Origin: Orychophragmus violaceus
Taxonomy: Eukaryota > Streptophyta > Magnoliopsida > Brassicales > Brassicaceae
DNA: 64,000 nucleotides
NCBI GenBank assembly: GCA_030180135.1
Contig: CM058238.1
Coordinates: forward strand, 47,581,765 to 47,645,764
Reading direction: 5' to 3'
Shown: in pieces, positions 11,041 to 21,630 of the stretch
Position numbering within the stretch: the stretch's first letter is position 1
Layout: the number at the start of each line of letters is the position of its first letter
Notes under the pieces: generated by a model
Told to the model about the DNA's origin: nothing
The model's input: only the letters and a program-made list of their open reading frames with translations
The model's database searches: none
Program-made: the position numbers and the translations under genes

Positions 11041-11640
11041 CTATGCAGTCTTGAGCATTCTGTGAAGCTCAGGCAATGTCTTACTCAAGCCATGCATGTT
11101 AAAGTTCAGAATGAACTGATCATAGCTTGCAGGTAAAGACTGCAGAACGATGTCGCAGGCAAGTTCCTGGCTGATAGGGCAGTCGAGTTTCTGAAGATGA
11201 TCGAGATAACCCATCATCTTCAAGACATGAGGACTCACTGCCGCATTTGCAGCCAACTTACAGTCTAAGAGGTTCTTAACTGTCTGAAACCTCTCAGTCC
11301 TTGCTTGCTCCTGAAAAAGCGATTTCAGGCTTGCCATTATCTCGATGGGTGACAACACACTCTCGAACTGCATTTGCAGCTCAGCAGTCATTGTCGCCAA
11401 CATTAGGCAATAGACATCATTTTCATCTGACGAATGCTTTTCCCAAGCATTATGCAGAGTCCTGGCGGCATTGTTAGGAGGCCTCTCGGGGAGGGGATCA
11501 CGAAGGACATAATCCTTCTTCTCGTGCTTGAGGACCAGCCTCAAGTTCCTTGACCACGTCAGGAAGTTCGTTCCAATCAGCTTCTCCTTCTCGAGAACAG
11601 ACCGGATTGAGAATGTGTTTTGAGTGCTTGTAGTAGTCAT
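11041..11640 (-). CDS. Copia Gag, ended by an in-frame amber codon
   Basis: 199 residues starting at ATG 11640 (MTTTSTQNTFSIRSVL). It carries the plant copia Gag pattern: NFLTWSRNLRLVL near residue 25, CLMLATMTAELQ near 80, SLFQEQARTERFQ near 105, and SLPASYDQFILNFNM near 170. Gag forms the capsid that packages element RNA in the cytoplasm. The frame ends at TAG (11041-11043) just before a region that in related elements continues into the zinc knuckle. The next codons are in the same frame and lead into Pol without a break. Either a recent nonsense mutation or a stop passed at low rate would give this layout; the sequence alone does not decide. Confidence 0.9.
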   Translation of the reverse strand: MTTTSTQNTFSIRSVLEKEKLIGTNFLTWSRNLRLVLKHEKKDYVLRDPLPERPPNNAARTLHNAWEKHSSDENDVYCLMLATMTAELQMQFESVLSPIEIMASLKSLFQEQARTERFQTVKNLLDCKLAANAAVSPHVLKMMGYLDHLQKLDCPISQELACDIVLQSLPASYDQFILNFNMHGLSKTLPELHRMLKTA

Positions 11641-13245
11641 AGCTGAAATATAAGATAAAAAGGTTATTAGTTAATATGTTCAATATGATTAATCTCGTAT
11701 TAAATTTAATATGATTAATCACGCATTATATTCAATAACATAAGTTACCCTCAATAGAATATAATGATTCCAAGATCCACATATAACTAAGATCAAAGTG
11801 GGCCACTGGCCATCACCCAACCTTAGCTTATATCGGTAAGCCCTATCTCGGCTAATTATATCCGTGATATAACTCTTGGTTGTGAATCTGGGCCCGAGGC
11901 CCAATCCACTCTGATGTCTCAAGGCCCGGGACTCCCGATGGCCTAGTCAAGAAAACCAGACTATACAGTCATGTAATCATTAATGTCTGGGACTCCCAAT
12001 GACATTTATGAATCACAAACCGTCTTACCCACGCAAAAGTAGACACCCTCACACTATAAGGCCATGAGTACAATTGAATGGGCTTCGACAGCTGACATAG
12101 ACTGGACAAGACATCCAACGCTTGATATTGTTTGAGGTTTGTAGGTTTATTAAGATTTTATCCCAAAATAGAAGATTACTATTTTGGGAAACTTTCCTTT
12201 TTGGGAAACCTACTAATTTTGGAAACTTTCTAAAATTGGAAATTTCCTAAAATCCAAAACATGCAAATCTAGAAACTTCTAATTTAAGAAACTTTCTAAT
12301 TTCAAAATTTTGGAAACTTATTAATTTAAAATCGATTTTATAATTTTATAAAAATAAATTTTAAAATAATTCTTAAGAAAAGACTCAAAATAATTGGCCC
12401 AATTGTTTTAACTTCTTGGCCCGAGGCCCAAGAATTGGTTCATGTCCAAGACATAACCCAATTGCCCAATTAAATGACATAACCGGTCTGGTTCATTAAA
12501 ATTGGTCTTAACCAAAATTAATTACTACGATGACCACAATTGTCAACCGGTTATTTACTAAACCGGATTTTCTCAATTTATTTGTCCAACCAAATCAAAT
12601 TAGAAAATCACTGGTTTAGGCACAAAATCCAATTTTACGACTTTGGATTTCTTATCCTGGTTTAACCAGAACTTAATAAATTCATTAAGTCTGTTTATTA
12701 AACCGTGACGATTAATTTTTAATCAAGTTTTAAACCGAACCGAACCGATTGGTCACGAACCGATCACGGTTGACCTAGCTTCGCGATCGAGACACGATCG
12801 TCCAGCCGCAGCTCACGCGATCGGGACGAGCCATGCCGTGCGATCGGGACGAGACGCGATCCGGGATCGGTCCGTCTCGATCACAACCGCGATGCCGACT
12901 TTCGATCGGGACGTGACGAGGCGTGCGATCGCGATGATCCACTCGGCCCTCGGTCTTGACTGCGGTGAGGGACGTGATCGGACGAGCTCGGGTCGATCCA
13001 TGCGATCGATCAATCGATCCATGCGATCGGTTCACCGTGAGTCGCTCGATCCGGACATGATGATCCTTTGGCGATCATCATTCCGACGCATACCGATTCA
13101 TATAGATCGGATCATGCGATTTCTTGTTTGTTTAGGTTTTAATTCTTTGTTTCTTAAGTGTTTTTCCTTATCAGTAGGTTGATTCAAAAACACTTCTTAA
13201 ACAATCCTAAACATGATTCTAAACAAGAAAAACCACAGAACCAAT
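11641..13245 (-). other. Copia 5' leader (about 1.6 kb)
   Basis: Lies between the primer site and the Gag ATG, unusually long for copia. The gag-proximal part (11641-12770) is AT-rich with short repeats such as GGAAACTTTC near 12180-12320 and GGCCCGAGGCCCA near 11891 and 12420. The primer-proximal part holds a GATC-dense GC-rich tract (12781-13110). Confidence 0.7.
12781..13110. repeat. GATC-dense, GC-rich tract in copia leader
   Basis: About 20 GATC sites in 330 bp, many inside CGATCG, where one or two would be expected by chance. It contrasts sharply with the AT-rich flanks. Frames across it (for example 12838-13182 plus, 12775-13035 minus) are by-products of the missing stop triplets and show no family resemblance. 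Confidence 0.75.
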
Positions 13246-13258
13246 GGCTCTGATACCA
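13246..13258 (-). promoter_or_regulatory. Copia primer binding site, initiator Met tRNA
   Basis: Minus strand reads TGGTATCAGAGCC one base inside the 5' LTR, complementary to the 3' end of plant initiator tRNA-Met. Confidence 0.92.
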
Positions 13259-13259
13259 C

Positions 13260-13896
13260 TGTTGGATCGTTTAGTGTCTCCTGATTCAATTCTCAGATTG
13301 ATTCATCCTACTAAACATGCGGATCTAGGTTCTCTTGAATAGAAACATAATAGATCTCACCTGTTACCTTGTTTTGCAGCGGAATGGGAGGTACGGGTCA
13401 GAGATCAGCAGAACCACCAAGAGATGGATCCTCCAAAGGCTCACACACGCACACTCGGGAAATTGGCTGCTAGACCAGCTGAGAGAGGAGGCGCAGAGAG
13501 AGAGGAGGGAGGCGCAGATGTGCTGAGAAAAATTAAACAGCTAGGTCTGATTTTACTCATTAAAATCCCTTCTAGTTCTCATGGGCTTTTGGGCCCAATT
13601 CTCAGTTCTGATTAAATCCCTTGGATTTAATCAGGCCCTTTAGTCTCTCTAAGTACAGTAAATGCCTAGCACTTTTACCGTACTTCTGCTAAACCGTTCC
13701 TTCGTATTTTCCCGTTAGCTTAGGCGTGTGACCCATATGGGATCATATAATAAAGGCAATAAGTCCAAGACTTATAGATCATGAGCGGACTCTAGCAAGC
13801 CATCATGACCCCCAGTATTATATGACTTATGTCTAATCATTGACATACTCTTACTTTCTAGAGACAGTACCGAGATTACTGGACACAATTCCAACA
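13260..13896 (-). repeat. Copia 5' LTR
   Basis: 637 bp, TG...CA, pair of 6179-6815. Followed at 13897-13901 by the CCTAG target duplication. Confidence 0.95.
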
Positions 13897-13978
13897 CCTA
13901 GGACGAAATGAGTTTCTGTGTTTTCAAACCTCTTTCTTGTGCTTTAGTTCTTTACTTGCTTGAGGGCAAGCAAGAGCT
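13897..13978 (+). other. Athila 3' region, second part, resumed after the copia insertion
   Basis: Continues the host Athila from 6178. It ends in GCAAGCAAGAGCTAAGTGTG leading to the terminal polypurine tract. The same wording, reverse-complemented, is found at 42510-42535 and 57915-57945. Confidence 0.75.
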
Positions 13979-13992
13979 AAGTGTGGGGGAGT
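13979..13992 (+). promoter_or_regulatory. Athila terminal polypurine tract
   Basis: AAGTGTGGGGGAGT abutting the LTR start TGATATATCA. It marks the plus-strand primer of this Athila. Confidence 0.85.
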
Positions 13993-15155
13993 TGATATAT
14001 CATGGTTTTTATAGGTTTTCAACCATGATATAGTTCTATATATTGAGTCTGTAACCTGGTTTTTAGAGTCTAATGAGTCTTCTGCAGGTAGACTTGTGTT
14101 TGGAGCAAAAGATGGAATTATAGGAGGTTTCTGGTGATTTGTGCAACGAGCTGAAGTTGGTGTCTCGGCCACGACTGGATGTCGACCGACACTAGCCTTG
14201 ATGTCAGTCGACACTGAGAGCGACCGCGATTTTAAGACATATTTTGTAGAATTGCAGAATTACCCAGAAGTTTCTCTAATTCTAATTTAGCCCCAAAACG
14301 TGTTTAGTGGTTTTTGATTAGGTTTTTGAGAGCAGACTCATACATTCTATCTTCTACTTTTGTTCTTGCTTTGGAGATTGAGAGATTTTGGCTAGGGGCT
14401 GATTCTTGCTACTTGTAACTTTGAGAGAAGGATTTCGAACCCCTTTACTTTTATCTATTCAATCTTTGGTTTTCTATTCAATGATGTATTGTTTGATTGA
14501 TAATATGTCTGAGTAGTCACCTAGTTAGATTTAGGAATTCTCACAAAGGTTTTATGCTTGTTTGACAACTGATGTATTAGGATTCACCATCTGTTTGTTC
14601 ATCACCTAAGTTGTGCTTAATACTGAATTCTGGACTGATCACCTAGGGTTTAGATCTTAGATAATTGACAATAGCACGAGAGTGTGAGTTATAATCTGAA
14701 CGAACTTAGTGTGAGCAATTTGACTAGATACAAAGAGATTTGGTTTAGGAGAATTATGAACCGATAGAACCTGTTCTTAATGCTTGTTTAGAACTCTAGG
14801 ATCACAAAGAGATTTGGATTGCTAGGTTGCTAGATATAGAAATAATCTCAGCGAGAGTTGGATTGTTTAGCATTGCGTTCTAGTTCTTGAACCTGTGTTT
14901 AATCTGAATCCGGTTAGTTAAGTGTCTAGCATTGCATAATTCCCGAGAACTTTCTAAGTCTGACGCCTTTCTCTTATTGAAAACACCTTCTTGTTTACTT
15001 GCTTTTTGTTTACTGCTTTCTTGAATTGATTTAGCTTAACTTGACAACATATAATTTGTCGTGTGACAGTGAGTCATTGTGGATTCGATACCCTAAGTAC
15101 TAAATTCGCATATCTGTGCACTTGAAGTAGAATATGGATAATTCTTGACCTATCA
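13993..15155 (+). repeat. Athila 3' LTR (1163 bp)
   Basis: TGATATATCA start, ACCTATCA end, and the same plan as the minus-strand LTRs at 41336-42498, 45483-46647 and 56702-57905. It carries a palindromic motif pair at about 14179-14218. The U5 part has the GGATTCGATACC block near 15085 and repeated CACAAAGAGATTTGG-type segments. Its 5' partner is not in the window. Confidence 0.9.
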
Positions 15156-17019
15156 GTTAACGTATCCTACACTGAGTATTGTAATTCTATGTACCATGTT
15201 CGAAAAACTGTTTTAATGCATTTGCCTTGTCCAAAGGTTTTGAGAAGGACGCAGGTCGAACCATGAAGCAAACGGGATATGCTGATGTCCCAACGGAGGA
15301 AGCATCACCATCCGACCCTACTCAAGACAAATTGGACCCAACAGTGATTAAACCGATGACCTCTAAATTTCTTATAGCCTTCAGCTCACTACGGACCGAG
15401 TCCACCCAAAAAGCCGTGACAAAAATACCAGAGCCGAGCCCCAATTACACACCTAAACTGCGAGTCTGATCCATGCATGAACAGGTTCACGCATTGACAA
15501 CACCTAAGGTGATTTCTGATTTCAAAACGCTGAAACCAAGGTAGATAATTCACAAGAAGTCCAAGCTGAGACTTGTTTAGATGCTTATGATTCCATGACT
15601 GCGATAATGCACTTGATTCTTGTCAAGAGTTGTAGGGATAAAAAAGGTACGAAGGACGACATAAGGACCATCAAGCAGATTCAAAGGAGAGGGATTTGTT
15701 GTTGGATGTTTATGGGCTAATGAGCCACACATATTGTAACAGGGACGCAGCTAAAGAGAAGATCGCCTTCCAATTTGTTGCTGGATTTTTACCCCACATG
15801 TCTTTAAATATTTTAACACAGAAATGATGCACTTTCTCTTGATATTATGAATTCATGTAGGTAACCGTTCTACAATGGAGTCCACAACACAAGGAGATGT
15901 GAAGAAAAAGACTGCACTTAAGACCGGGCCAAGTGTTTAAGGATGATCAAGCCACGACAAGCACTATACGGACCGAGGATGATCCACGGACCAAAGGCAA
16001 GGCTTAGACCAAAGAAATCAACCTGACCCAAACCAGATTGAGAGTGTTAATCTGATAAGTCTATCTTTAAAACGATTTATCTTTACTGATCCGAAAGCCG
16101 TACTAAAGGACCTAATAAATTTAAAAGAGAATAAGGAATCAGAATATGTTTTAAGACCACAACTAGATCTTGATAGCAGTACATATTTAGCAGGGTTGTC
16201 CTGTCCTAAAGAACACCTAACGCACTTGTTTCTTGCCAAAGGTGTCCATATTATTGCAGGAACCAAAGAGACAAACCGGGAAATACAACCCGACCTTGGA
16301 CGCTACAAGACCGAGTCCACAAGAGATGATGGTGCAGCAGATTGTCCGTTGCAGCCAAGCCATAGCAGAATCGTGATATTCAATCACCTACTAAAAGGAG
16401 AACCGACTTGTAGTGCTTACGACAGCAAGCCCCAGATTCATAAGGCCATGGACTCACAAAACCTCCTGAAAGCTAACTTTCTTTCTCTTGGTGCAGGTTG
16501 TACAATTTCTAGGTCGAAACAATTTCAACAAGGGGAGTATGATTAGTACATAAAGCAATCATCAACCAAGCAGACTATAGGATGGCTTACGAGGGACATA
16601 TGTGAACTTTTTGACGCATATCTACCTAAACAGGAGGAGTTAAGCTAATAAATTAGCCTGTTAAAGAAATTTAACTCAACAAGGAATAATCACAAAGTGG
16701 AAGTGCTTCAATATATTTTCACATGAAGAAGTTATGCAAGTTATAAAACAGAAGACTTCCAAGGAACCCGATGGATACCAAATGCCACTTATTGGAGAGC
16801 TCAGAACGGACCATGATAAATCAAGCAACAAAAGAAAATGTTCTGAAATATTGGCTCATCAAGGAATCCATGATAGTTGGAATCAAGCCCATACCAGCTC
16901 AGATGAAGAAGTTACTCAAGCTCCAACCCAATAGTTTATGGACATTCCTCATTTGGAATCTCACGAACTTGATTCACTTCGAACTTATATTTGGAGACCA
17001 AGAGGGCATTGAAATATCT
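15156..17019 (+). other. Decayed Ty3-related sequence, no recognisable domain
   Basis: Short frames (15227-15469, 16196-16546, 16734-16934, 16771-17124) share acidic, Thr-rich composition with the LTR-encoded C-terminal extension of the CRM-like elements downstream, but I cannot align them with confidence. I take it as the 5' part or neighbour of the LTR that ends at 17497. No protease, RT or integrase block is visible. Confidence 0.4.
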
Positions 17020-17497
17020 CTCTTGGATAAGGTTTATACTCTTTTTACCTTAGTTTTTTTTTTATCCCAAATGGGTTTTCCCACTAAGGTTTTTAACGAG
17101 GTAATCCGAGGCCCGACCCATTAGCAGAGAAGCATGGGCCATTCGACCAACAATAGACGACCTATTAGGCTTTTGTCTTTTATTTCATTTTACTGTAAGG
17201 CCTGAATGCCTATGTATTTTCTTATGTCCTTGTCGAAACATAGGCTATAAAGCCCCTCGGATCTTTTATTCTTAAGTTAATGTTTAATGAAAACAAAAAC
17301 CCTAAAGTCTCTTGTTCTTTGACGGCTCGAGTCTCCAGCTCCGTGTGGTTTCCCCTTAACTTCTCCAGCCAAACCTTGTTACTGTTCGTGTCCTTCTCAA
17401 CTTCAATCCATCAAACTGCATTAGTAGAGAGCGACCTCAGTCCTGCCTTGGCGTCATCCTCATATCGGTTCAGTGTCCCCTGGAGCTTACATCACTT
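17020..17497 (+). repeat. CRM-like LTR, 3' part
   Basis: Aligns with 49675-50253: GGATAAG then TATACTCTTTTT, CCCAAATGGGTTTTC, and GGTTTTTAACGAGGTAATCCGAGG (about 17090-17112), then a TATAAAG box at about 17248. It ends GAGCTTACATCA as does the LTR at 35696. No primer site follows, so this is a 3' or solo LTR. Confidence 0.7.
17048..17089 (+). other. LTR inverted repeat (hairpin), variant arms
   Basis: Arms CCTTAGT (17048-17054) and ACTAAGG (17083-17089) are perfect complements around CCCAAATGGG. In the 49690 and 55550 copies the last three base pairs differ but still pair. Confidence 0.6.
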
Positions 17498-18694
17498 TTA
17501 GGTTTGATTCTCCTTGGGAAATTGGTGTATGGGTCTTCTTTCCTTTGCTCTGTTTTGAATATCTCTCACACATTATCCACCTTAACTCCTCCCACGTTCT
17601 GATCTTAGGCTTCTTATAGTACATCGTTCATACTCCTCTTGATTCCACCATTTTAAAGTTTCACTTGTGAGTTTTCCAAGAGGTTACGAAAGATTTTCTT
17701 TGTTTGAAATGTATTAGTAAATAAAATACTCATCCATGTTTCCTTCCCATTTTAGATAACCTGCTCTTTCACCTGGAAATTTAAAGAACTCACGTCCAAA
17801 ATATTCATGACCATCATCTAGAGTTAACCTTGTTTTTGTCTTGTGGGTTGGGGAAAAATTGGCATGCACTTGGTTTGGCTTATTCGTTTGGTACAACTTG
17901 CCACCTCCTGCTTTCATGGTCCTTGATTCTTCATTGGATAGATAATCACATCTACCACCTGAAAAGGAAAAAGGTTTGGGCACAAAATCATCATATGACT
18001 CTTAAATCCTTATAGACAAAAAAAGATAATCAAAATCAAATTCACATTCAAGATATACAAAATTAAAAAACAATTAATCATAAAGGGAAATAAAAGCCTT
18101 TTGTAAATTTTCTCCTTTTTAAATTCAAATAAATGAAAGAAATTAATAAAAACGTAATTTTATTTTCTATTCTTGATTAAAGACAAAAAAATATCAGAAA
18201 TATAACTTTTCTTTCAGTTTTAGTTTTTTTTTTTAATTTACAAAGCAAGCAATCAAATGTTTTGGTTTTTTTGTATTTTCTTTGAAATACAAATAGAAAT
18301 AAATTGAAACAATTTTTTTTAAATGAAAAAAATATTAAAAACACAAAACAAAACACTTTTTCTCTTTTTTTCTTTTAGAAAACAAATAACAAAAACAGAA
18401 AACTTTTTATGGCTTTTTGTTAAAGTAGAAGAAATGTAAAAACCAAATGTAAATAAGTGTTTTTTTGTTTCCTTTTATAAAAAAAAAATCAAACTACTAA
18501 GAGAATTTTATGATTTTTTAATATATGAAATCAAAACTAAACAAAATCAGGAAACACATGTTTTTCCGGTTTTCTGAATTGAGATAAAAATGCAAAACCA
18601 AATTGTTATATATAAAAGTTGGAGGAACACAACCTGAGATAGAATCTTTTAGCCGTTGTACCAAACGATATAAGATTGGAATCCACCAAACTTA
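17498..18694. other. Non-coding, no feature recognised
   Basis: Becomes strongly A/T-rich with many A and T runs from about 18000 to 18600. The frame at 17714-17983 resembles nothing I know. Confidence 0.5.
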
Positions 18695-19319
18695 TGTTCA
18701 CAAGATGATCAAGAGTTTACCAACTTGATGGGATGAAGATCGCTACTTAAAGGTGTGGAAGCTTCCAAGATAATAACAAGAACCTCTGCCTCAGTGAATC
18801 GACACAAGAGACAGAGTTTCAACTTTCTTTCTAGCCTAAGAATCCACCTAAGTAGAGAAAAAAAAAGAATGAAGAAAATAACTTCAAAAAGGTTAAAGAC
18901 TGAATTATTTGATTTTGAATTATAAAAGGTGTGTAAAAATGATACAAATGACTTGAGATTTATAGGCTCGACCTATGGGACTCTATAACAGTCGAATGAT
19001 ATAAAATGGAAAGAAAATACACAAAAAATTGAATGAAAAATATTAAAGGGCTTAATTTTTTAAGAAACTAGCCATTGGAGATGATTACTTGGCTAACTAA
19101 GGAAAACTGATTGGTATCTCTTTATATCTCGAAATATTCTTGATATATACATGGAGTGAGAACCTCTGGTTCACGTCTAGTGTATCCAATCAGTTTAATA
19201 CGAAAATATCCAAAGGAAATAGTTGTTGGACTTTAAATGCTCTCTTTGGTGCCAAATAAGGAAACTTGAGGTTTGAGTGGATTCTCCTAATCCTCTGATT
19301 TCTGGTGCAGCCAATATCG
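18695..19319. repeat. Dispersed repeat, copy B
   Basis: Direct-repeat partner of 1122-1749, sharing TGTTCACAAGAT at the left and GGTGCAGCCAATATCG at the right end of the shared part. The sequence continues without a clear boundary to about 19700. Confidence 0.6.
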
Positions 19320-19933
19320 TGTAGGAGAGATTCTGAGTGATAACAGAAGTCTCCTGGTCGAATAAAAAGTTTAGAATCTCCTAAAACAATCAAGTCCAGA
19401 ACTTGCCATGAATGGAACCAAGTCAACTCGTTTTGATAAATGAGGCATAACGTGATGATCCAATGGAAATATCTTTGGATATTGGATTTCTCAAACCATC
19501 AGAGATCCAATAATAATCTGCAAGTGGCTTGGGGTCGAGCTAAATCTTACGTTTGGATAAGTAACTTGATCTCGTTCCTAGACTCGTAATTGGGTCTGAA
19601 ACAAGTCGGCCAATTTGTAAACTCAATAACTTCGAATACTGAAAAGCTTTTGATATAAATCCAATTCTCTACGGCCCTTTGATTGATAAGCATTCCAAAA
19701 CAAGTTGGTTTCCTGCTTGACTCCTTTTTGGATTGAAATGCTCTATGAAAGACACATAGGTATTTATTTGTCAGGTCTTATTGGCCAAGTGCATCTGGTT
19801 TTGTTGAGCTCTGGTTCAACTACTGGTCAGATGACCTCATCAGCTTCTAAATTAGAATTGTCTACCTATGTATTTATCTTCACCTATATACTGAATATTT
19901 TCCCCTACACATTATTCACCATTTGAACTATAT
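19320..19933. other. Non-coding, no feature recognised
   Basis: Lies between repeat B and the CACTA N-terminal domain. Part of it (about 19860-19933) may be CACTA intron or spacer on the minus strand. Confidence 0.4.
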
Positions 19934-20290
19934 CTACACCAAAATATACTTCGGCTCTGATTTGTTTTTGTAGGCCTTCAGCACTATAAGGTTCGCTAGT
20001 ACTACCATAAGGTTCCTTGCTACTACCACCTTAATCGGGTCTTCTCCATGAAGATACAAAGTCTTATAGCTAGGCACAAACCCAATGCAATACAAGTGAT
20101 TCCATAAAAAATTAGTCCTAATATTATGAATATTCTGAAAATGAGAACGTGGACATTTTAACTTACATGTTTTCCTTGCTTCTGGTTGACTACATGCTAA
20201 ATCCATGAATTCCTCTACACCGCGTGCATAATATTCAACCAATATGTTCTACTCTGAATCCACCATCATTTTGTTCATCCACGATCTAAA
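19934..20290 (-). pseudogene. CACTA transposase N-terminal (transposase-associated) domain, fragment
   Basis: The minus-strand frame has the spacing of the transposase-associated domain found at the N-terminus of plant CACTA transposases: YYARGVEEFMDLA, then CKLKCPRSHFQN, NFLWNHLYCIGFVPSYKTLYLHGED. Family members show EY..GV..F, CPC..C.N, V..HL...GF...Y..W..HGE. The second Cys and the Trp before HGE are changed, and a stop lies just upstream of the block. It has the right strand and order to be the 5' half of the gene whose TNP2 half is at 1-1095. Confidence 0.65.
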
Positions 20291-20390
20291 TTTTTTTGAA
20301 GAATACATTTTCGTATGAATTTAGTTTGGAGTGAGAGAGATTTGTGAATGTTAAGAAAGAGGTAGGGAGATACTTATAGAAAACAATACC

Positions 20391-20760
20391 TACAAAATAC
20401 GAACATATTACCGATGGATGTAGCCGTTTCATCGGTAAACCGTCGGTAATTTCAACTTTCATAGAACCACCAATTAATAATAGCTCTTTTAACGGATATA
20501 TTAACGGGTACAAAGACCGCCGAATTCCAATAGATTTCTAGTGAATAGTCTACAACAGATGGATTCTTGGTTTTTCGCTTGCATTTCCGGATGAAAACAA
20601 AAATTCCGGTAGTTTTCAGTGAAATACCGATGAATATATATGTACACAAATCCATCATTTTTTCCGGTAATCTGTCGGTAATTACTGATCGATTTCTTTC
20701 TGTCTGAAAATCCGTCAGGTGGGCCAACCCACGTCCAATGTAGTCCATCCACTGCGGTCT
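20391..20760. repeat. CACTA subterminal repeat region
   Basis: Multiple short units around ACCGAT/ATCGGTAA/TCGGTAATT and CCGGTA in both orientations (for example near 20410, 20435, 20450, 20600, 20630, 20675). These are typical of the transposase-binding ends of CACTA elements, here just upstream of the N-terminal domain. The terminal CACTA repeat is not seen. Confidence 0.5.
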
Positions 20761-20769
20761 CAACTTTTT

Positions 20770-21630
20770 TTCTCAGACAGCACGGTTGCAGACAATAAAC
20801 CTATGTCCAGACCCGTAATGTTATTGTTTATCGGGTTTGTAGATTATATTGGCTTGTTTCTTTGTTAGTTTTGAAATGAGTCTGTCTCCATCCTTTTCAA
20901 GCATGAATTTCCTATAAAACCTGATGACACAAAAGGTTTAAAGACAACAGTTTTGAATTACAAATCTAGATACAACTTACCCAAAGTTACTTCTGAGTTT
21001 AATTGTTAATATATTATAGTGCTATCGGAAAAATACTCCAAAAATTGAAGTCAACTTCAAAACTACACACGCCTTCCTCATATTTTTAAAATATAGTGAA
21101 ATACCCTACACATACCTCTATATTAATGAAAATACCATTAAGTAGACTTCTTTTGGAGTCTGAAGTTTTTCCAAAAGACAAAAAAACATTTAAGATCTAA
21201 CTTAATTACGTAACTGCCATCTTCTTCAATTCACCCCAACCACCAAATACAAGCAAATTCCGAGCTATTGGTGCTTCACACAACCAATTTCTAGCTAATA
21301 AAGTTACATATTAGACTTCACAACTTTCTATTCTTCCATTTCCTCTCCAATTTCATCCAAAAACTCTTTAATTTTGGATCTCTTGCGATTTCGATTATTC
21401 TCGCATAAACATGGTTTAATATTTTGGGCTATAAAATTTGGTTTATGGTTTCCCGGATTAATTTGGAAATTTTTTTGAACTTTAACCCACTTGTAGGCGT
21501 AACTGACTCATCGTATATTCCATTTTCCGGTTAAAACCAGAAATTTTTTTCTCACAATATAAAGTACAATTGAAGACATGTTTTATTAAAGCAATTTTAG
21601 GTTTTAAATTTAATGAAAGTTTTGGATACA
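20770..21630. other. Non-coding, no feature recognised
   Basis: AT-rich; no convincing frame or repeat. Confidence 0.5.

Larger units (their letters stand above)
6179..13896 (-). mobile_element. Complete Ty1/copia retrotransposon (7718 bp), nested in Athila
   Basis: Two 637-bp LTRs (6179-6815, 13260-13896) begin TG and end CA. They differ at 6 positions with no indel, about 0.9%. The 5-bp target duplication CCTAG is present at 6174-6178 and 13897-13901. Read on the minus strand the order is 5' LTR, initiator-Met primer site, a leader of about 1.6 kb, gag, pol, a 3' region of about 0.8 kb, polypurine tract and 3' LTR. Pol order is protease, integrase, RT, RNase H, which defines copia. At an assumed 7e-9 substitutions per site per year the LTR divergence suggests an age well under 1 Myr. 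The only coding lesion I see is one amber codon between gag and pol. Confidence 0.95.
2664..15155 (+). mobile_element. Athila retrotransposon, 5'-truncated, with a copia element nested inside
   Basis: Runs from the truncated pol through a long non-coding 3' region (4874-6178 and 13897-13992) to the 3' LTR at 13993-15155. The copia insertion at 6179-13896 splits the 3' region. The sequence after the LTR is GTTAA, but no matching 5' flank can be found because the 5' half of the element is lost. The only LTR on its left (1750-2663) is of a different subfamily. Confidence 0.8.

Noticed and set aside
7883..11136. Many plus-strand frames opposite copia pol
   Set aside because: Shadows of the minus-strand Pol and Gag frames.
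12775..13182. Arg/Ser-rich frames on both strands across the GATC-dense tract
   Set aside because: Caused by the lack of stop triplets in GATC repeats; no start context or homologue pattern.
13246..13258. tRNA-Met-like sequence (and similar ones near 35681, 48955, 50256, 56115)
   Set aside because: Only the 12-13 bp complement of the tRNA 3' end is present, next to LTRs; these are primer sites, not tRNA genes.
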